Below, piece by piece: positions 1-12,594 of a DNA stretch of 64,000 bases (positions are counted from its first letter, which is position 1; each line of letters starts with the position of its first letter). Below the pieces are notes generated by a model. That model did not search any database. It saw only the letters and a list, made by a program, of their open reading frames with translations, and had not been told where the DNA came from. Origin of the DNA: Spinacia oleracea. Its lineage: Eukaryota > Streptophyta > Magnoliopsida > Caryophyllales > Amaranthaceae. The position numbers were made by a program, and so were the translations under genes. The DNA lies in the NCBI RefSeq assembly GCF_020520425.1, contig NC_079488.1:1279747-1343746 (forward strand), in the 5' to 3' direction.

Positions 1-371
1 CATACCCCTATAAATATGTGGCCTGGGTTCACAATTTATAACGAGTTTCAAAGTATTCAAAGTGAGTTTTTGAGAGAAAAATTCAATCACACATCTTGCT
101 CTAAAGTGCCGAAAATTCTAGTACCTTAAGGGCGATTCTAGTTGGTCAATCTTAAGGCGGATCCGGACGTGCTGTGGACTATCTACGGAGGGACGACACT
201 TGGAGTCCTAAAGACTTGTTCTTGTTCGGTTCGGGCGCAGCTAGGGAGGGCACGCAACAAAGAGTATGCATCCAAATTATGCTATATGATTATGTGTAAA
301 TAATATGTAATCCTGAGTTAATGGTTGTTTCCGCATGATTTATGTAATATCATATGTATCATAACCTAACA
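1..371 (+). mobile_element. 3' part of a copia LTR (forward orientation)
   Basis: This stretch aligns by eye along its whole length with the 3' part of the LTR at 16636-18049 (roughly 17678-18049). It shares the TATA-like 'ctataaatatg', the 'gagtttttgagagaaaaa' block, 'ggcggatccggacgtgctg' and the terminus 'cataacctaaca'. It ends exactly at the LTR end (CA at 370-371). It is more diverged than the young pair at 16636/25687, so it is an older copy. It continues beyond the left edge of the window. What follows at 372 is not element interior but the other part of the same LTR family on the opposite strand. Confidence 0.85.
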
Positions 372-1170
372 AGCCCATGTGCGGTGCTGCGCGCGCGCGC
401 GCCCTTGGCTGGGCCTGGCCTTGCGCTGGGCCTGGTCAGGCGTGCGTTGCTGCGTGCGGCTCGCTGGGCGATGGCCTGGCTTCGTGCTGGGCCTTCGTCT
501 AGCGGGCCTCGTCCGATGCTAATTCGTACGATACGCTTCCGATTAAATTCCCGATTCCGGAATTCATTTCCGATACGAACAACATTTAATATTTCCGATT
601 CCGGAATTAATTTCCGTTTCGAACAAATATTTAATATTTCCGTTTCCAGAATTATTTTCCGATTCCGATAATATTTCCGATTCTGACAATATTTCCGTTT
701 CCGGCAATATTTCCGATTCGGCAATATTTCCATTTCCGATAATATTTTTCGATACGTACCATGTTTCCGTTTCCGGCAACATCTACGACTTGGATAATAT
801 TTATATTTCCGATACGATCCATATTTCCGTTTCCGGCAATATCATCGTTTCCGGAGTATTCATTTCTTGCCTGTGACGATCTCAGCTCCCACTGAAACCA
901 AGATCCGTCGATTCCGAATATCCATAGATAGAGTATTTAATGCCATTAAATACTTGATCCGTTTACGTACTATTTGTGTGACCCTACGGGTTCAGTCAAG
1001 AGTAAGTTGTGGATTAATATCATTAATTCCACTTGAACTGAAGCGGCCTCTAGCTAGGCATTCAGCTCACTTGATCTCACTGAATTATTAACTTGTTAAT
1101 TAATACTGAACCGCATTTATTAGACTTAACATAGAATGCATACTTGGACCAAGGGCATTATTTCCTTCAG
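372..1170 (-). mobile_element. 5' part of the same copia LTR family, reversed
   Basis: Read on the minus strand, this begins at 1170 with TGAAGGAAATAATGCCC, the LTR start seen at 16636 and 25687. It runs through the TCCGGAAA-type short repeat array and into the GC-rich core near 372-520. The LTR end that should follow on the minus strand is missing. In its place lies the LTR end in forward orientation (1-371). Its 1170 end interrupts the integrase reading frame of the copia element at 1171-3380, which marks the insertion site. Confidence 0.85.
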
Positions 1171-3380
1171 CTTTCATAGTTTTTAAAATCCCCCAAGTCA
1201 CTATGAACAAGTTCTAGTACTTCTGTATGTCTATCTATTGATTTAAAGGGTTTTTTGCAAATTTTGCTTCAACACATACTTCACATTTTGCAAAATCAGT
1301 TTTAGAAAAGCTTGGAATCATGTTCATTTGTTTAAGTTTTTTAATTGAAGCAATATTAACATGACCCAATCTAGCATGCCATAAATCAATAGACTCAGCA
1401 ATATAAGCAGAAGAAGTACTAGCTTTCTTATTCATAATTTCAATGGAAACATCAAGAGTAAACAACCCCCCATTACAAAAACCCTTTCCCACAAATTCCC
1501 CATTGTGAGTAATAACTAGTCTATCAGAATCAAAGGACAACTTCAAACCAACTTTCATAAGTAAACTACCAGAAATTAAGTTCCTACGCATTTCTGGAAC
1601 ATGCAAAACATTAGTTAAAGTGAGTGTTTTTCCAGAAGTGAGAGTGAGAACGATCTTCCCTTTGCCTTGAACAGTTGCAGAAGCAGAGTTACCCATGAAT
1701 ACATTTTCACCATCAGTTTTCTCGTAGGAAGTGAACATTTCTTTGTTGGTGCAGATGTGCCTGGTTGCTCCTGTATCAACTATCCATTCAGCAACATCAC
1801 CTGCCAGATTAGCTTCTGAAACAACAGCAATAAAATTGTTAGGATCAGCAACTGCTTCAACAAGGTGAGCTTGATTCTGATCTGGCTTCTTCTTGACCCT
1901 GCAATCCCTGTACTTGTGACCAGCCTTCCCACATTCAAAATAGTTACCCTTAAACTTATACTTCTGGATTTTCCCTTGAGGCTTGAACTGGCTGCCCTTC
2001 CCCTTAAACTTATCAGAATAGAAATTGCCCTTAGGTTCAACCAGATTAGCTTTAGCAGAACCAGAAAACACAAATTGACCCTTATCCTTAATACGGTTCT
2101 CCTCCTCAATTTTTAGGTGACCTACGAGTTCCTCTAGGGTAATGTCTTTCTTCTTATGCATTAACTGGTTTCTAAAATCTTTCCATGAAGGTGGCAGTTT
2201 TTCAATTAAAACAATAGCAAGAGTGATATCACAAATGTTCAGACCCTCAGCAGCCATAGCAATGCAAATATTCTCATATGCATGAATCTGATCAATAATA
2301 GGTTTGTCATCCTCAACTTGAAAGCCTAACCATTTACTAACACAATAACGTTTAGTACCAGCATCATCAGTTCCATACTTTTTCTCTAAACCATCCCAAA
2401 TATCCCTAGCATGATTATATCCCATATAAATATCAAGCAAATCATTCGACATATGATGCAACAACATTCCCTTACATGTTCTATCATCCCTAGCAAACTT
2501 AACCTCAAAATCATGCAATTCATCATCATCATCAGGTTTCACAACACCAGAAATAACATACGCAACATCAATTTTCTCCAAATAAAATCTCATCCTAACA
2601 GCCCAACGTTTATAATTTTTCCCATCAAGAGGTTCCAATTTCGACATATCAGGAATAAGAAATTTCGACATATTCATAGCCATAACAGAATAATTGTCTT
2701 TTAGATTGTTAGCTAAATAATGAATTGGAACGACTTAGCTGGATAATGCGTATGTACGAACTGAACTGATTGTCGCGCCGTGGCCGAACCACTACTCTAA
2801 AAGACAATTCCGCGCTACCTCCGATGCAGTAGAACTCTTGCGGTTGCCCTCCAGGGTTTACACGACACTGAGAATTATGTGCACTCACAATCCCCGATTG
2901 GAGACCGGAATATTTGCCCAGAAAGAGAGAAGTTTGAGAGATAGATTGATTGTAATTTGCTGTGTATTTTTGTGGAAAAAAGACGATGAATTTATAGAGA
3001 GCTAGTGGGGTTAATGACGTGATTAATGGAGCAGTTTCCAAAGTTAGTGGGTTGATTAAGTCCTCTGACTTAATCAAACCGCCCTTGACCAAAAAGAATA
3101 ACCCGGCCCACAAAACCCACCCCACGTCCGCGAACCGCATTCGCCAAGTACCAAGTACCAAGGCCCATGGCCCTCGCCCGAGCCCGGCCCGACGTGCGCG
3201 TGTGTGTGTGTTGTGACCACCCATGCCACTCTCAAGCATTCTTAAACAAATGTTTCCCTCAACCCCCCAAATATAAACATTGAATATTGTTTGTGTTTTT
3301 TCCATGTGGGACTTTTCATCTTCCCACATTTTCCCACTTCCCACTCATTTTCTTTTGTATTCGCACTAGGATTTCCAACA
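1171..3380 (-). mobile_element. Interrupted Ty1/copia element (second family)
   Basis: On the minus strand the element starts with TGTTGGAAATCC at 3380, where a TG terminus is followed outward on the plus strand by gtgag, a possible target duplication. An LTR/leader region follows, then gag, protease and the start of integrase, until the sequence is cut at 1170 by the LTR of another copia family. No reverse transcriptase is present, so this is a fragment. The exact inner LTR boundary and the primer-binding site could not be placed. Confidence 0.75.
1235..2683 (-). pseudogene. Copia gag-protease-integrase N-terminal fragment
   Basis: A 482-codon open frame on the minus strand. The N-terminal third is copia gag (LEPLDGKNYKRWAVRMRFYL). 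A CCHC-type zinc knuckle near residues 250-265 reads YFECGKAGHKYRDC, with tyrosine where the first cysteine should be, so the knuckle is probably defective. The aspartic protease motif is WIVDTGATRHIC. The integrase zinc region follows (LWHARLGHVN, then CEVCVEAK). The frame stops at 1235, but integrase-like coding continues in another frame to 1171 (LELVHSDLGDFKNY), where the LTR insertion cuts it. The RT and RNase H are absent. It is a dead fragment. Confidence 0.85.
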
Positions 3381-5083
3381 GTGAGGAGAAAGTGTGTTAG
3401 GAACCATCAATGGGCATAAAAGTACCTCTTGGACGCAAGGTGCACCTAATAATTTTCATCAACCCATCGTCTTCTTGCCCTTTCTTTTCATTAACACAAC
3501 ATACGTACTCTTATACTATATTTCTAAGACTACGGTCGATGATAGTGAAGAACACGACACAATAACAAGATCTTGACAGTTTTACAAGAAGGGCTGGTAG
3601 AAAAAAATTAAGCATTATAGTATGTAATTATACAATTGTACACAAATTTTAGGGGTTCGTAACTAAAAATACACTATAAAATTTTCCGGGCGGGGGGCTA
3701 GGCCCACCCCAACACTAACTAAGATACGCCCCTGAAGATCGACATAAACACGTAACTATTGAGAAAGCACGAAGTCGACACGACTTGAAAAACCCTAACA
3801 CGATGCGTATGTTTTGATCAATTAATTCTCCTGTTATCCCAAATATCGGTTTCCACAGGCTAATAAGTTAAAGAGCGTCAAAATAGTAATTGGAAGTGTA
3901 TGAAATATCATTTTCATGATAAAATGGTGATTTGATTAAGGAATAAATGGATAAGTTCAAGTTGAGTAACTTAAAAAGTAGAATTGGCGTAGTTTCCTTA
4001 GCATCTGTTCATGTGGCTGCTGTAGGGTCAAGGTCAACACCAATTACATGCATTATTTTTTGTGGTTAAATTTCATGATAATAATTAGTAGAAAAGCGGC
4101 GCTTCTCTAAATTTCTTTCTAAGTTTACTCAACAATAACACATGCCTCATGCCTGCCTTTCTAAAGGTGTCCATTTTTTACACTGTTATTTTTAACTATT
4201 ATTGGAATTAAGTTGGCACTTATTCATTAAGAATCATAATTATGTTTAATAATTTAATTAGGAACTTTGGATTACCATCAATTTCTTGATGCGTATACTT
4301 AACACTAAGCTAGCTACGTATATATTCATGTTGCGCAATCTCATCCCCTATAGGAAGCTATACCAAGTTGGATGTGATTATGCGTACTTTGTATGTTAAC
4401 TTGTTGTTTAGGAAATGGAGATCGTTAAAATGTTCAAAATAATTAATTTACCAATCATGTTGATGTATATTAGTCGAATACAATTTTTATTTTTTAAATT
4501 GCTAAAAGAAACGCTCGACTAAACCAAAATCGGTAGTTAGATACTTCTTTGTAGTTCTCCCAGATCAGTCAGAACAGTTACGTAAGTCAACAGTTAAGAT
4601 TAGGAGAAACATAGAGGATATATTATCACCTATTTCTTAACACAAACAGATGGTGATCGATACTCGTACTTATGACTTTCAAGTGACATCGAGTTCTCCA
4701 CCATCGATCCATACCAAGTTTGATAATTATATTAGACGAAGTTAATTGTTTTATACTACTCCGATCCGTAGTTAACTAGTTATAGTTTAATTATGCAATT
4801 GTTTGTGTACGTATGAAGATGTCAGGTGGGGGACAAATCAATTTATATTGAACACGAAAGAATTGAAATAAACTTTTCGTGAACTCCATAAAATAATGAT
4901 CCAATTCAAGCAGTGCCCATCCTTTTCACTACCCTATAGTATACAATACAAGTAGTTTGTTGGATTTATTTTTGTATTTTTGTGGTAAATAAATAAATAA
5001 ATATATGATACATGGTGTGACCTCAAAGAAACTGCATGCTGATTACACCAAGTGGGGGAGAATTATAATTAAATCAACCATAA

Positions 5084-5109
5084 ATATATATATATATATA
5101 TATATATAT
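5084..5109. repeat. (AT)n microsatellite
   Basis: About 13 uninterrupted AT dinucleotides are visible. Confidence 0.95.
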
Positions 5110-6049
5110 TACTGTATAAAATAAGTAGCTTAATCTAAACAACAATAAGTAGCTACGAGTGTGCAAAGGAGGATGCTTGTATCTCATTTAAAACACAAGC
5201 AATAGTTATTACACAAATTATTTCCGTGTCAGATTTAAACATGCATATAAGTGAATTTAGTAATTAAGGTGAGGTATATTTTTGCGAGTTATTGAGTAAT
5301 TAAAAACAAAAAAATTGATTAAAAGATACTCCATATTCAGTGATTAGTAGGTCAAATACCTAATTAACAAGAAGATTTTTAATAAGAAAAATACATCAGA
5401 CACATAATAAAGGGAAGATTATTTGTGGAGGCAAAGGAAAATCTTTTATATGACTCGAGGACACCAAGCCCCGAAATAGAAAATATTTCAGAATAAATTT
5501 TTAATTTCCGCATCCTTTATTTTTTTTGATAATAGCTAAACCTTAAACTAGCTTAGGTACGAAAAGAAAAACATAATAAACGACACTTATTTGCAATATC
5601 ATATGCCCTATTCACCTGCTCCTGATCTACGTTGATGATCACACATCATTTGAATTTAGAAGCCAAAGTTTTAATGTCCTAAACTGTCCACCAGATAGGA
5701 GTGTCCTTAGCTCTAGAGTCTGAGAGATTGTTGATCAGTGTTGTTGAAGCACTGTGATTTCGTCCCTTCCTTTGCTGATGCACCATTAAACTTGAGTATA
5801 TATAATTGTATGTTTAATGGTGTTTTTAGGTAAACTGTTAAATATTCGCTAATGTGTAGAAAACATAAGGCACGTACATATAGGAGGTAATAAGTAGGTT
5901 AAAATAAATTAAAGAATAATATGAAGTGAAATTGGATTGTTGTTGACGTAGGCTATAGGCTATAGGTAGGAGATCGAGAAGGAATGAGGATGCTTGTATG
6001 TGATTTTAAAATGGAAAAAATAGTGATTACACTTAGGCACTTAGCTTAT

Positions 6050-6080
6050 TAGCTTAGCTTAGCTTAGCTTAGCTTAGCTT
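6050..6080. repeat. (TAGCT)n-type pentanucleotide microsatellite
   Basis: The unit TTAGC/AGCTT is repeated about six times without interruption, following two imperfect copies from 6041. Confidence 0.9.
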
Positions 6081-7932
6081 GTTGGTGAGATCTAAAGTGA
6101 GTATAATACTATACTCAATTGATCCCTAAAGATTAAAGGTACAAGTAAATAACACTGAAGAAGCGAACTCAACTCAACTCTAACTTCTTTGGTAGTGTAA
6201 TTATTAGGGGAGCATTGCTATTTCAATTCCCCCCCTTTTTGTAGGGTAGGCATATTAAGCCTAACCCTTCTTCTATCTTTATTTATTATTCTCTATTCTT
6301 TAATTACATGGACCGTGACCAAACCCATTTCCTTGTTGGCCACGTGGATGACAGTCACTTTTGATGATATAAGCATGAAGTAGGATGATCGATATATATA
6401 TGACTCTCTTTTTATTCTATACTACCTCCGTTTCATAATTAACGTTTTTTACGTTTTGAAATATGTGTATAAAAATCAAAATTTTCACCATAAATTTTCG
6501 CTATTATATCTATCAAATTAAAAATCATTATGAGATATCTTCTCAAAATATATTTTATAAATATCAATTTTTAATAACTTTTTGCCATACAAAATTAAAT
6601 ATATTAACAGTCAAACATTATGCCGGAGTCTGTACAAATAGTAAGTGTAAAGATCTTTTTAAAATAGGAGTAGTATATTTTAAGCATTCTAATCACTATT
6701 ACCTAGGATGTTTTAATTTTAACCAAATTAACCTCCGTCGATGTGAATAACGAACACTACAAGGTTGTTAAAAGTTGTTAATTAGGAGTGTTTGAGTCCG
6801 TATAGATAGAAATTAAATAGGACAGCCTTTGTCCTTTTTTGCCATTCAAGCTTATTAAAAGATAGATACAATAGAGAATTCAATCTTCAAAAGAAAGCTT
6901 GACTTAAAATTTGAGGGCAGAGAAATAAGTGAATGTTTGTTACAATTGACTATATTTCCATATATGGAGCTCCATCCAGTTTTAGTTGATGATTAAAATA
7001 TATAATTAATTATTACTTAAAGAATACGTTGTAAAAATGATCCAAGTCGTACTAGAAATATATAAGATGTCAATCTTAGAAATCACAAAATAAATCCCAT
7101 GCCCACGCACCTTTACAGCCTTACACCTAAACATATATAGCTAGGAACTCTATGTTGTCGTCTAATTAACAAGTCTATGTTTAAGCCTTCTTTTATACAA
7201 GTATTTAAATACAACGTAGCTATTACTCCGTATCCGTATCCGTATCCGTATGTTTTTTAAATGGATGGGAAGGTATATTCGCATTTTTTTGTCAATTGAA
7301 GTCTCCAAAAACTTATCTAATTAAGTTGAACTTATAATATGTACGTAGTATATGTATGAAATTGGTTGGTCTTGATTCAACATGATTGAATGACAGTTAA
7401 TTTGAAAAAGTAACTTAATTCATTGAAATTGATTAGAAATTGAAACTTTTCTGAACTTATTTGAGCTTATTGAATCAGATTGAAACCTTCATATACTTAT
7501 TTGAACTTCCTGAACACCGGCTTATCTTAACAAATTCATTGATATCGTGAGTTGAATCAAGTCCATACAAAAGACATATTAATTAACCACATCTAATTAA
7601 TTAGTCACAGTTTAACTTTTGCACTATATTCAGATTACATATTTTAACAATACGGAGTAATAATTTAGTACATATATACTTCGATCTGCCCTTTTTTCTT
7701 TCATTGAACTATTTGAAGTAATATATGTTTGGAGCCCCAGAATAGGTGTGCCCCAGCCCCCAAATTTAAAAGGCACGTACCGTTAATCCAAAGTAATCTC
7801 CAACGTCTAATTGGTTACCCGCCGCCTTGGCAGTACTCACAAATAAAACTAAAAAAACATTTAAAAAAATAAAAAATAAAAATGGATGGCTACCTCTTTT
7901 AGTTTTGCCTAATCAAAACATTAAGATTAAGA

Positions 7933-7965
7933 TAAACATAAACATAAACATAAACATAAACATAA
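7933..7965. repeat. (ATAAAC)n hexanucleotide microsatellite
   Basis: Five to six copies of ATAAAC/AAACAT lie about 320 bp upstream of the NAC start codon. Confidence 0.95.
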
Positions 7966-7984
7966 AGATTAAGATTCCTCCCCC

Positions 7985-7987
7985 CTC

Positions 7988-8028
<41 letters not shown>
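7985..8028. repeat. (CTGAGC)n hexanucleotide microsatellite
   Basis: About seven GC-rich CTGAGC/GAGCCT units, standing out from the AT-rich surroundings, lie about 260 bp upstream of the NAC start codon and probably within its proximal promoter. Confidence 0.95.
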
Positions 8029-8284
8029 CTCGTGATCACAACAGCTTATTAGTTATTACTGCTTCTGTTTCACGTCACTCGATCTTCTCTCTTTAAATAT
8101 CATCCACAACTACCAACTGGATTTTCATTAAACTTAACACCCCAACTATATATACATAATACATCTATCCATTTCTATTTATTCTCTATATATCCATCCA
8201 CTATTACTTCTACTTCTACTTCTACTTGTTCTTCTTCTTAATTATCTTTCTTTCTTTGGTTAATTACGTACGTAAGTTGTCGTG

Positions 8285-10203
8285 ATGGGTGATAATAATA
8301 ACTTACCACCAGGTTTTCGATTCTGTCCAACCGATGAAGAACTTGTTGTTCATTTCCTACGTCGCAAAGACGATCTCTTACCCTACCACCCTGATATTAT
8401 TCCTGATCTTGATGTCTACCCTTACAATCCTTGGGATTTACAAGGTAATTTTACACTACTTTTTTCTACCTATATATTAAATGTTTCTTCAACCTCAATA
8501 TTAATTACATACGTAGTATATATTTCCTTAATTTCATCAAATAAAAATAAATACATATTTTCACTTTATGTGTTGTTTAGTTAATTAGTAACGTTTAAAA
8601 TTACTAGAATAGTATTAATCTCTCTCTAAATATTACTACATATATTTTACATGCATGCTACCCTTCTTTCTAAAGATATAGAAAATAAAATCTCTTAAAC
8701 TATAGCCTATATATAACACTTCTTATAAAATCTCTTAAATTATTTTATATGTTCTTTTTGTTTCATGATTTGGGAAAGATAGATGAACATATATAAGCTG
8801 ATTCTCTAACATAAAATCATCCAAACTCGTCCTTAAGAACGTAAGTACGTAACTGTAATACGTAGTACAAAGTAATTAAGCAAATCTAATTAGAGATGCT
8901 ACAATTTAATTACTAATACAGAATTAAGTAAAAATATATAGATTACCCTAGCTATGTCGTCTATTATTTTTACTCTCTAGCTCTATTATGGAGTATTATT
9001 ATTATTATTACAAAGTATTACTCCGTATTGTTTAAAAAGTATTTCTCTTATACGGAGTACGTACTCCCTATGTCATATACGTATATTTTTATTAGGCTTG
9101 GCCCGTGGAGAACAATAGTACTATACGTATATAGTCCACGTGGCGAAAATAGAAAAATAGGATCGTACGTCGTACAATAATTATATATTTCCGTAAGAAT
9201 CTAAAAACTAAAGTTACATACAATACACATACACATAAGAGCATGCAATAATATATACCCCGTAATGCGTACAACCGTACATACTGCTTGCTTGTTTTTG
9301 TGCATTTCTTAACTTTGAAACCAAAGGAATTTGAAGTAATCATATTATTGTGTACCAGATTTATCATTCTTTTGCACCAACAAATAAACCACTTTATAAT
9401 ATTAATCATCATTAATACGAAGCAACTTCAAAAGTTGGAATATATTATAAGGTCCCATTCTCCATAAACAATATATATATCTATATCTATATATATATTA
9501 CAACATCGATCGTATATATTAGCTAACGGTGATGTAACTTCTTAGGTCATTATTTCCATGCATGCATCCATCTTAAATTTCGAGGATAATTAATAATTAT
9601 ATGAATATATATGTGATTATATATAAATATAAATGTTTGTTTTAACAGGAAAAGCATTATCAGAAGGAAACAAATGGTATTATTATAGTAGAAAGATGCA
9701 AAATCGGGTGAGTGATAGTGGATATTGGAAGCAAATGGGAATGGATGAGCCAATTATGTCATCAAGTTGTAGAAAAATAGTTGGTATCAAGAAATATTAC
9801 GTATTCCATATTGGTGACCCGTCTAATGATGTTTGGACCAGTTGGATTATGCATGAGTATAGACTGCCTGATTCTGGGTCTTCCAGTAAATCTACTTCAA
9901 GAAAGAGAGGAAACCCTAAGCTAGTAAGTCCCATCCGATTCAATCTGATTCGATCCTAGTTAATTTATGAATAACAAATGTACATACTCCGTATTGTTTA
10001 TTTGTTATTATCTTTGTTAAATTTATCCTAATATATTGAGGTGTTAAATTTTATTATTGCAGGATTATAGTAAACGTGTTATATGTAAGGTGTTTGAGCA
10101 AAGAAATGATGATGATGACGGTGATAATGATACCGAGCTTTCGTGTTTGGATGAAGTTTTCTTATCAATGGATGATCTTGATGAAATTAGCTTGCCAAAT
10201 TAA
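8285..10203 (+). CDS. XND1: NAC-domain transcription factor, XND1/NAC104-like
   Basis: Three exons: 8285-8444, 9649-9923 and 10063-10203, joined by GT-AG introns of 1204 and 139 bp, giving 191 aa. The NAC domain fills residues 6 to about 150: LPPGFRFCPTDEELVVHFL (subdomain A), DLDVYPYNPWDL (B), KWYYYSRKMQNR and SGYWKQMG (C), VGIKKYYVFHIG (D) and TSWIMHEYRLP, then YSKRVICKVFEQ (E). The short C-terminus ends with ELSCLDEVFLSMDDLDEISL, the signature tail of Arabidopsis XND1 (XYLEM NAC DOMAIN 1, ANAC104), which is also under 200 aa. XND1 is a nuclear repressor of secondary-wall deposition and programmed cell death in xylem. The family role is known; orthology here is inferred from the domain and tail match. 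The ATG at 8285 is the first in-frame ATG immediately before the NAC domain. All NAC subdomains are intact. Confidence 0.94.
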
Positions 10204-11539
10204 GTGTAATTACAAAACAACTTTGTATTAATATATTTCTAGGTCACTAAATATATATGATATGATGAAAATTAGTTATAGTTGACAAAAATGTACAAGC
10301 AAAATACGACAACCACCAACATATGTAGTTGTTCATCTAATGATCATATGTCATATGGGAAGTCTTCAAGAAAATCCAACATTTTCCTCTTTTGAAGAAT
10401 TATCAACTTACAATTTTTTACTTCCTTTTTGTAACTTCATGGATCTTCATCATTATCTTTTCTTAGGTTATTAATTTTCAACTAGCTAGGAAAGGGAAAT
10501 TTATAACAAAGAAAGAGTGCAAATCAAGTGACATTATACCCTCTAATTAAATGACATGTGGCACATGTTTATTCTACCAAATCAAACTACCAACTGCTAT
10601 TATTTCAAGCCCCAAATTTAGTTTTTAATTTACACAAATGAAGGACAGAAGGAAAATACAAAATACAAAATACAAAAGTGGTATGATACAGAATTACACA
10701 AGTCTTCATGCTAAATAACTAGGTCAACACTAATAGTTATTTTCCCCTAGAAAAACGAAAAACAACTACTCTCCGCTCTTGATTATTAATCTCTTTTGAA
10801 ATCTTGTCCACATTTACAATTGAAGATAGTATTCTAATTTCTTTTCAATACGTATTTCAAAATATATTCATGTGGTATCATGTTTTGTTCGTCCCAATGT
10901 GTAGTTTAATAATATCACAATTTTATATTTCTTTAACGTATGTATTTGAAGATATTTACGTTTAAATATTAAGTTGAAACGGATAAAAAAGTCAAGAGGA
11001 AACTAATATTTAAGAAGGGGGGAGTATGTAAATATCTCCTTACTAAACCCAAAATTTTAACATAACGGATATGTGCGTTGACTATGTATAAGTTTTGCAC
11101 CATATAATCTAAAAGCGGTTGAAAAATTCCTTATCAAAGAACTGCAACCAGATATACAATAAATTTATTGTATATTAGTTCATCGGAAAAACTTTTACTA
11201 TATTTTTTATAGTATGAAAAAAAAATTGATGGATAAATATTTTAAAGAGTTAAAAGGTTACCTTTATACATTACTAGTGATTTTGAAGGAATTTTTTTTT
11301 ATTAAAATAAACGAATTTATCACTAAAAGCAAATAACTTTTATGTTATATCGGGTTAACTTTTATTCATTTTAAATTAACTTTTACTCCAAAATATAATA
11401 TTTATTGTACACCACCTTTAAATAAGAATTTATGTGGAGTATTTGTTATACGCCAAAGTGTAGCTAATTATTCATACACGAGGCATATACATACTCATGC
11501 ATGTCAGCATGTGTGGTACTCCGTATATATTATATACTA
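10204..11539. other. Intergenic, downstream of the NAC gene
   Basis: AT-rich sequence with no supported gene. 11085-11440 belongs to a dispersed repeat that also occurs at 41090-41310. Shared landmarks are 'gattttgaa', runs of 'aacttttA', 'atatttattgtacacc' and 'aaataagaattt', in the same order in both copies. About 10885-11025 has decayed MITE character (gtcccaatgtgtag ... gggggagta). Several TACTCCGTA words occur (9986, 11519). Confidence 0.5.
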
Positions 11540-11894
11540 CTCCCTCCGTCTCTTTTTGTTTTTTACGTTTTCCTTTTTTGGTATTTCAAAATGTTCTTTA
11601 CATTTCCTTTTATATTATCACATAAATAACTTAGTATTCTATCAAAATTTGTGTCCAATCATTATTTTAACCAATCAAATTCATTGGGTCATTTAATCTC
11701 TCACACTTTTCCATTGGGACATTAAATTTTTTCTCATTTCCCAATATCGGAATTTTGATAAAAGTGAAAACATTATAAATAAACGTAATTTATCTCGTTT
11801 AAATAAAAAAATTAAGGGATTTCAATTCAAATTAATTATTCGTTAAAACGCGTGAAAAATGTCAAACGTAAAAAACAAAAAGAGACGGAGGGAG
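11540..11894. mobile_element. Stowaway-type MITE
   Basis: 355 bp. The two ends are perfect inverted repeats for about 29 bases, beginning CTCCCTCCGTCTCTTTTTG. The element is flanked by TA on both sides (11538-11539 and 11895-11896), the target duplication of Tc1/mariner-type MITEs. It carries no coding capacity; an open frame across its left half is a by-product of base composition. The near-perfect ends suggest recent activity. Confidence 0.95.
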
Positions 11895-12594
11895 TAATTC
11901 GTACTTCATACTCCGTATTTTGTTCTTTTATGACACATCGATCACTTGATATAAGTATATATTATGCGGTCTACTAGATAAACTACAACAACTATTATAA
12001 TTCATGCCATATTAGAAACTTTTCCAATAAATGTTGTTCAATTATAAAGGCTCGAACTTAGGCCCTATCTTTTAAATTTAATCTCAGTTTTATTCAGTTC
12101 ATTTCAATTCAATTAAAGCTCATTCAGTTCAATTCAGTTAAATAAAAATTTAAGTTTGAGATGATTATGAAGGAGATTCTCACGTGCTGGTAGACTGATA
12201 TTTGAGGAGAGGAAGTTGGAAAGAGTGGGGCCCAAAGAGCACTGTAGGTTAAAACTTGTGCATATTGGAGTTTGTCTTTCCTCCTATGTTGTGGCGCTTT
12301 TTTGCCCTTTCTATCAACCTTTTCTATGGAAGTTTAGTGGTTGTCTTGTACCATAATTGTTGGATTTTAATAATGCATGCTTGCTGAGGTTAGCATGAGA
12401 TCATATGTGATGCAAATATGCAACCATATGGTATATGTTTTAGGTAATTAAACATTATGACCCCTTAATTATATGGGCTACTAAAATGGATCATGTTTGG
12501 ATTTAGATATTTAATATAGTGTAGTGTCTTGTTTGGCAATTAGTAGTTGATTGTTGGATACTGACTAGTTGACGTGATTGATTCATTATTCATA
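11895..12594. other. Intergenic spacer
   Basis: No coding or structural feature is recognised apart from one TACTCCGTA word at about 11909 and short imperfect repeats of 'ttcagttcaattcaatt' near 12090-12140. The last 10 bp (12585-12594, attattcata) are the left copy of the target duplication of the next element. Confidence 0.6.

Larger units (their letters stand above)
3381..8284. other. Intergenic region upstream of the NAC gene
   Basis: No convincing coding region is visible on either strand. The sequence is AT-rich with scattered simple repeats, listed separately. At 3640-3740 there is a short GC-rich patch (ggggggctaggcccacccc) of the kind left by decayed transposons. A MITE-like end (acctccgtttcataatt) lies at about 6424 with no matching partner. 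The last 350 bp before the NAC start codon hold two hexanucleotide arrays, TATA-like 'ctatatatacata' near 8147 and a pyrimidine-rich leader (TTCTAC repeats 8205-8232). Confidence 0.6.

Noticed and set aside
6424-6750. A complete Stowaway MITE starting at acctccgtttcataatt
   Set aside because: No matching inverted end was found downstream; 'acctccgtcgatg' at 6730 is in direct orientation. At most a truncated copy.
11511-11696. Small plus-strand open frame MWYSVYIIYYSLRLFLFF...
   Set aside because: It lies across the end of the Stowaway MITE and its flank; no domain.
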